A DNA stretch of 52,622 nt from JAGVPT01 sp035505655 (GTDB lineage: Bacteria > Bacteroidota > Ignavibacteria > UBA10030 > UBA8401): NCBI GenBank assembly GCA_035505655.1, contig DATJQP010000036.1, positions 1 to 52,622 of the forward strand. The letters run 5' to 3'. Below, piece after piece: positions 49,267 through 52,622 of the stretch (the stretch's first letter is position 1; every line of letters begins with the position of its first letter). The position numbers and the translations under genes were made by a program. Under the pieces are notes generated by a model. It searched no databases, was not told where the DNA came from, and saw nothing but the letters and a program-made list of their open reading frames with translations.

Positions 49267-50769
49267 TTAGAATATACTGAGAATGAGGACAAACGGATAG
49301 AGGACCTTTGCCCAGAGGGGAAAGCTCAGCGCCGGTTCAAAATTCATCGGATCGTAATGATATTGGCTATCATCGACAACGCCTTCATCGTAGAACCGGG
49401 ACAACAGGTGCTCCAGGGCCTGCCGCTGGAACCCGACCATGTCGCCGACATGCCCCATCTCGTGCAGGATGACCTGTCTCCCGTTGGGAAGGCTGGGGAG
49501 GAGCTCTTCGGTCGCGTACGAAGGAGGATCCGAAAAGTCCACGCTTCCGCTGACGAGCAATGTGCGGACCTCCGAGCGGTGGATCCCGTCTGCTTCGGGG
49601 GGAAGGCGATGTACCGGCCAATGCCTGAAGGTGCCGCCGCTGATCAACAGAGACATCGGCGAACCCATCACTGTGGTCGAATCCCGGAAGATCCTCCTGT
49701 AGTCGACCTCTGCATCGAAGTCGGTGCTCCCCTTCGCGAAGAGATCGCCCCAGACCATCATCGAGGGCATCATGAAATCATAGGCGCGCTGAAGCATGTA
49801 AAGACCGCCGTAGTCTCCCCGTTCTGCCGCGCGATAGCAGTCGAAGACGATCGCGGTGCTTCCTTTTTGGAATAGCATGGCAAACGTGATCACTTTGATC
49901 TTCCCAGGGTCCAGTCTGAAGAGGGACCAGTGGCCCGGCATTTTTGCGAAAGAATTCCGGATCGATTGTGAGAGGGGTCGGCCGTCGTAGTGGAGCGTGT
50001 CGGCTGCAAAGAGGCTGTCGTAGTACGCAAGCTGCCGGTCGATCATCTTTGGATCCCACATGAACCGACCCGGCGGACAGACGCCGATCATCACGGACCT
50101 GTCGATGACTTCGGGGTGAAGATAACCGTAGACGAGAGCCACCCTCGTACCGTAGCTCATGCCCAAGAGGTCTACCTTGTCGTAGTTGAGCGCTTTGCGC
50201 GCCGCTTCAAGATCGGACACGACATCGACAATGGTGTAATGGCTGAGGTCAATTCCTTCCGCCTTGAGTTTTTCGCAGAACGATCCGGCCGCTTTGGAGA
50301 TCGATTCGAGAGACTCATCGCCAAGCAAATCGGAGCCGACCCCTTTCATGGCATCTTCGACCTCGTCCGACCTGAGGACGACCGAGCCGTCGACGCCGCG
50401 GTAACCGACAAGAACAAAGTCGTGATGTTCGAGAAGAGTCCGAAACTGCTGGTAGCTCATGTTGGATTGCCCCGGGCCGCCGTTGAGCCAGAAGATCGGC
50501 TCGCCCGGGTTTCTGTCGGAGGATCGGATTCGCAACACCGGAAGCATGTTCTTCCGGGTCGTTGTATCGGATGGGCTCTCATTGACGACGATATATCCTT
50601 CGTCCGTATCAAAGGTTTGGCCGGAGATTCTGGCCGTGCCCGGAGTCAGATAGAGTTTTCCCGCCCGCAAGGTGGGTGGCACATCCTGAATCACTACAGA
50701 ACTGCTGCAGCCGATGAGGGTTGTGAAGATCAGCGACAGCAGGAGAAGATGTGGGAAGGCCTTGGCCAT
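49267..50769 (-). CDS. Secreted alpha/beta hydrolase (prolyl/tripeptidyl aminopeptidase-like)
   Basis: 500 residues with a lipoprotein signal peptide (LSLIFTTLIGCSSS, Cys21). The oxyanion motif FWLNGGPGQSN (93-103) and nucleophile elbow LLGMSYGTRVALVYGYLHPE (Ser205) match the S33-type aminopeptidase fold. The later LLVSGSVDFSDPPSY and LHEMGHVGDM give the likely acid and histidine. It has a hydrophobic C-terminus (LWAKVLYPFVLILSIF). Location is periplasm or membrane surface; the peptide substrate is unknown. Confidence 0.85.
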   Translation of the reverse strand: MAKAFPHLLLLSLIFTTLIGCSSSVVIQDVPPTLRAGKLYLTPGTARISGQTFDTDEGYIVVNESPSDTTTRKNMLPVLRIRSSDRNPGEPIFWLNGGPGQSNMSYQQFRTLLEHHDFVLVGYRGVDGSVVLRSDEVEDAMKGVGSDLLGDESLESISKAAGSFCEKLKAEGIDLSHYTIVDVVSDLEAARKALNYDKVDLLGMSYGTRVALVYGYLHPEVIDRSVMIGVCPPGRFMWDPKMIDRQLAYYDSLFAADTLHYDGRPLSQSIRNSFAKMPGHWSLFRLDPGKIKVITFAMLFQKGSTAIVFDCYRAAERGDYGGLYMLQRAYDFMMPSMMVWGDLFAKGSTDFDAEVDYRRIFRDSTTVMGSPMSLLISGGTFRHWPVHRLPPEADGIHRSEVRTLLVSGSVDFSDPPSYATEELLPSLPNGRQVILHEMGHVGDMVGFQRQALEHLLSRFYDEGVVDDSQYHYDPMNFEPALSFPLWAKVLYPFVLILSIF

Positions 50770-50806
50770 GGTCGGCCTTGTTAATTTTTACACAAAGTTC
50801 ACTCGC

Positions 50807-51010
50807 TCAGGGGGACACTCTCAAAACCTGCGGAAATGACGATCTTGGGCGGAGGACGCATGAAGAGGGGTGTCCCACCATATACTTTTTGGTGAAGCCT
50901 GGGGCGTTGCCTTCCTTCTGTTGGATAACACGACGTCCTAGATCCGCCGTAATGCCGGTGTAGAGTGTGCCGTTTCTCTTGCTTGCAGGAATGTAGAGGT
51001 ATCCACCCAT
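50807..51010 (-). pseudogene. Truncated GIY-YIG nuclease gene (relic)
   Basis: The first 46 residues match the intact copy at 48279 closely (MGGYLYIPASKRNGTLYTGI, then APGFTKKYMV) and then homology stops at about 50873. The frame continues as unrelated sequence to a stop at 50807. The C-terminal half with the catalytic Glu is missing, so it cannot make an active enzyme. The 40-base leader and the hairpin repeat 41 bases before the start are shared with the intact copy, so this is a decayed duplicate of the same unit. Confidence 0.75.
50828..50845 (+). repeat. Right-half hairpin repeat fragment E6
   Basis: TGCGGAAATGACGATCTTGG resembles the right arm of E4 and E5 (GCGGGAATGACGAGCTGGGG). It lies just past the truncated end of the GIY-YIG relic, as expected if the unit were bounded by such repeats on both sides. 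The 50770-51303 gap otherwise has no gene. Confidence 0.4.
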
Positions 51011-51050
51011 TTTCGATTTTGCGTCTTTCGAGTTGATTTGCACTCTATGA

Positions 51051-51075
51051 ATTCCCGCCCAAAGCACGCGGGAAT
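51051..51075 (+). repeat. Hairpin repeat E4, upstream of the GIY-YIG relic
   Basis: Perfect 8-bp stem ATTCCCGC/GCGGGAAT with a 9-base loop, followed by GACGAGCTGGGG. It starts 41 bases before the relic's ATG, as E3 does for the intact gene. Same stem length and loop as E5 at 52232-52256. Confidence 0.7.
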
Positions 51076-51303
51076 GACGAGCTGGGGTGGAGTGCTCTCG
51101 CGTGCAGCGGAGACCCTGTCTTGCATCGATCCCCACCCGGGGTGACCGAGTCGATCCGGCTTCCATACTCTGTCGGTCCTGTCACGAAGCAACCGCAAGG
51201 TTGGCTCGTGATGGCGTCTCGCCACCCGAACGTAAGCGGCCGTACCGCCCCGCGCCCAACCCGTTCGGGTCGGGAGTTCAAGAAAATGCGTAGGGGCAAA
51301 TTA

Positions 51304-52125
51304 TCACGGGATCCTGTAATGAACCTTTCCGGTATCCTCTCTCCCGATTCTATCGAGCCAATCGTGCGCGAGATCGGCCTTGCTTTTGTGCACGGCTTCA
51401 CAAAATGCGTCGAGTCCGTTCTGCCACAGGATTTTCACATTCTCCCGCCCGTAAGTCTCATAGAGGAATTTCATCAGACTTCCGGAGGCAGGGTAGGTGA
51501 TGAGGACGTTACCTCCTCCGAAATGTTCCGACAGATCGTCAAGGGAAGGGAGTTTGCCGTTTGTTTGCAGATAATGCGCGAGCGTGTGAAGGTCGACTCC
51601 CCACCACCGATCGTCCGAATAGACCGCCATTCCTTCGTTGATCCAGGTCTCGGTGCTTCCCCAGGCAGACATCGTGATGAGGTGGAAGATCTCGTGGACG
51701 CCGATCGCCTTGAGTGAATCGTTTGCGACGGCGCAGAGGACGAAGTCGCCGGGAAAGGCGACGGCGTTCAGTTCCTCTCCGACGAGCTCACGCATCCTTT
51801 GCCGGCTCGACACGATGAAATAGTTGAGACGCCTGTCGAAGCGCGGCTCGCCGATCATCCGGAGAACATGCGCCGTCGAGCTGTCGGCGTTCGCTCTGAG
51901 GTAGGAAGGATTCCGCTCAGCCCACGAGCCGGCCTCGTAATAGATGTTGCATGAAGCCGAGCTGTCTCTGAGCCAGCGAAAATCCCGATTTGAGAGAAGG
52001 TCTCGGGAGGAATACTCCGGATGGATGCCGACGAGGCTCAGAAGCCCGCAACCGGCAAAAAGAAAAGAGAGCGCGGCTAAGAGGAATAGGATCGTTGAAG
52101 TCCGGGGCTTATTCGTTGATCGCAT
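51304..52125 (-). CDS. Lipoprotein with HExxH zinc-protease motif
   Basis: 273 residues with a lipoprotein signal (LFLLAALSFLFAGCGLLSL, Cys26). HEIFH (144-148) is followed by TETWINEGMAVYSDD with Glu164, the gluzincin arrangement of MA-clan peptidases. No full-length homologue is recognised. It would act in the periplasm or at the outer membrane. It lies before the GIY-YIG relic, with the hairpin repeat E5 on its other side. Confidence 0.75.
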   Translation of the reverse strand: MRSTNKPRTSTILFLLAALSFLFAGCGLLSLVGIHPEYSSRDLLSNRDFRWLRDSSASCNIYYEAGSWAERNPSYLRANADSSTAHVLRMIGEPRFDRRLNYFIVSSRQRMRELVGEELNAVAFPGDFVLCAVANDSLKAIGVHEIFHLITMSAWGSTETWINEGMAVYSDDRWWGVDLHTLAHYLQTNGKLPSLDDLSEHFGGGNVLITYPASGSLMKFLYETYGRENVKILWQNGLDAFCEAVHKSKADLAHDWLDRIGREDTGKVHYRIP

Positions 52126-52210
52126 GCGTTCGATTTATTTCCTTTCGCGGCAGTTTTTGCGAGAGCTGAGGCGGATTTCGGGTGTGCATCCAGGAAGCTT
52201 CGGCGTTGTC

Positions 52211-52260
52211 GATGCCCCCGTCAGTCTATGGATCCCCGCTAGAAACATGCGGGGATGACG
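52211..52260 (+). repeat. Hairpin repeat E5
   Basis: Perfect 8-bp stem ATCCCCGC (52232-52239) and GCGGGGAT (52249-52256) with a 9-base loop, followed by GACGAACG. The leading 23 bases (GATGCCCCCGTCAGTCTATG and on) match those before E2. No nuclease gene is next to it; the 52126-52371 gap has no other feature. Confidence 0.65.
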
Positions 52261-52371
52261 AACGTTTGCGAAGTTCGCATGCACTGCGGGTCACACAAAT
52301 AGCAGTCCCAATTCAGTCTCTGCCTGAGCAGCCCAGATCCTTCTTCTCTCTTATGTCTTACTTCTTATATC

Positions 52372-52611
52372 TTAAAACCGGTATCCGACCAAATTCCAGT
52401 ACCAGAGGAACCACACAAACGCGATACCGACAACCGCCGTCAACAACCCCAGCACCCCGGCACTCCCGAACGCCGCTGCCCCGCCCTTCGATCTCTCGAC
52501 AATCCGCCAGAAGATCGACCCGAGCAACCCCGCCAAAAAGAGAATGCCGAGAAGAGCAATCGTCTGAGCGACATACGCCGACCAATGCATTCCGTGCGCG
52601 AACCCGATCAT
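52372..52611 (-). CDS. Small membrane protein of unknown function
   Basis: 79 residues with two hydrophobic segments (AQTIALLGILFLAGLLGSIF and GLLTAVVGIAFVWFLWYW) and a short polar link, WRIVERSKGG. GAGGAG precedes the ATG closely. It sits at the right edge of the window; upstream context is missing. No motif suggests a role. Confidence 0.6.
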   Translation of the reverse strand: MIGFAHGMHWSAYVAQTIALLGILFLAGLLGSIFWRIVERSKGGAAAFGSAGVLGLLTAVVGIAFVWFLWYWNLVGYRF

Positions 52612-52622
52612 CAGCTCCTCAC

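Noticed and set aside
46897..52260. CRISPR array made of the hairpin repeats
   Set aside because: Copies are irregularly spaced by hundreds to thousands of bases, vary in orientation, and no cas genes are present.

Overview
The window looks like a chromosomal segment of a member of the Bacteroidota/Ignavibacteriota (FCB) group, probably an uncultivated Ignavibacteria- or Kryptonia-like lineage. The clearest marker is a secreted cellulase-like protein ending in a type IX secretion sorting domain with the NYPNPFNP signature typical of that lineage. Many starts carry an AAGGA/GGAGG ribosome binding site. No rRNA, tRNA, CRISPR array or prophage was seen. Lineage is inferred from protein character only.

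Layout. (1) 1-7474, minus strand: a potassium-uptake Kdp locus in the unusual order small protein - kdpC - microprotein - kdpF - kdpA - kdpB - small protein - KdpD-like protein - partial membrane protein, preceded by a beta-barrel porin. (2) 7851-12350, plus strand: a type III proton P-type ATPase, an inositol-monophosphatase-family enzyme and a receiver-histidine kinase protein. (3) 12360-18100, minus strand: an isoprenylcysteine-methyltransferase-like membrane protein, MurA, a YfhO-family membrane protein and a glycosyltransferase. (4) 18545-24275, plus strand: a nitric-oxide response operon with an Rrf2 regulator, a NapH-like iron-sulfur membrane protein, a methyltransferase, quinol nitric oxide reductase and a YwiC-like membrane protein. 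It has two matching operator-like palindromes and ends at a strong bidirectional terminator. (5) 24301-40088, minus strand: housekeeping and accessory genes (solute symporter, STAS protein, cysteine synthase homologue, MFS transporter, epimerase, serine hydrolase, two CPBP proteases, a GNAT-methyltransferase fusion). (6) 40120-46745, minus strand: four secreted glycoside hydrolases (GH39, GH5, GH30, GH127) that fit arabinoxylan breakdown. (7) 46746-52622: methyltransferase, secreted hydrolases and a family of short hairpin repeats linked to a GIY-YIG nuclease gene, with one full-length copy and one truncated relic.

The most notable points are the GIY-YIG/hairpin-repeat element, which resembles a REP-type system; the pair of paralogous small membrane proteins inside the Kdp locus; and the duplicated Rrf2 operator. 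The Kdp locus, porin and proton pump together suggest potassium and proton homeostasis. The NO operon suggests defence against, or respiration of, nitric oxide; quinol-site and FeB residues are those of a true qNOR, not an NO dismutase.
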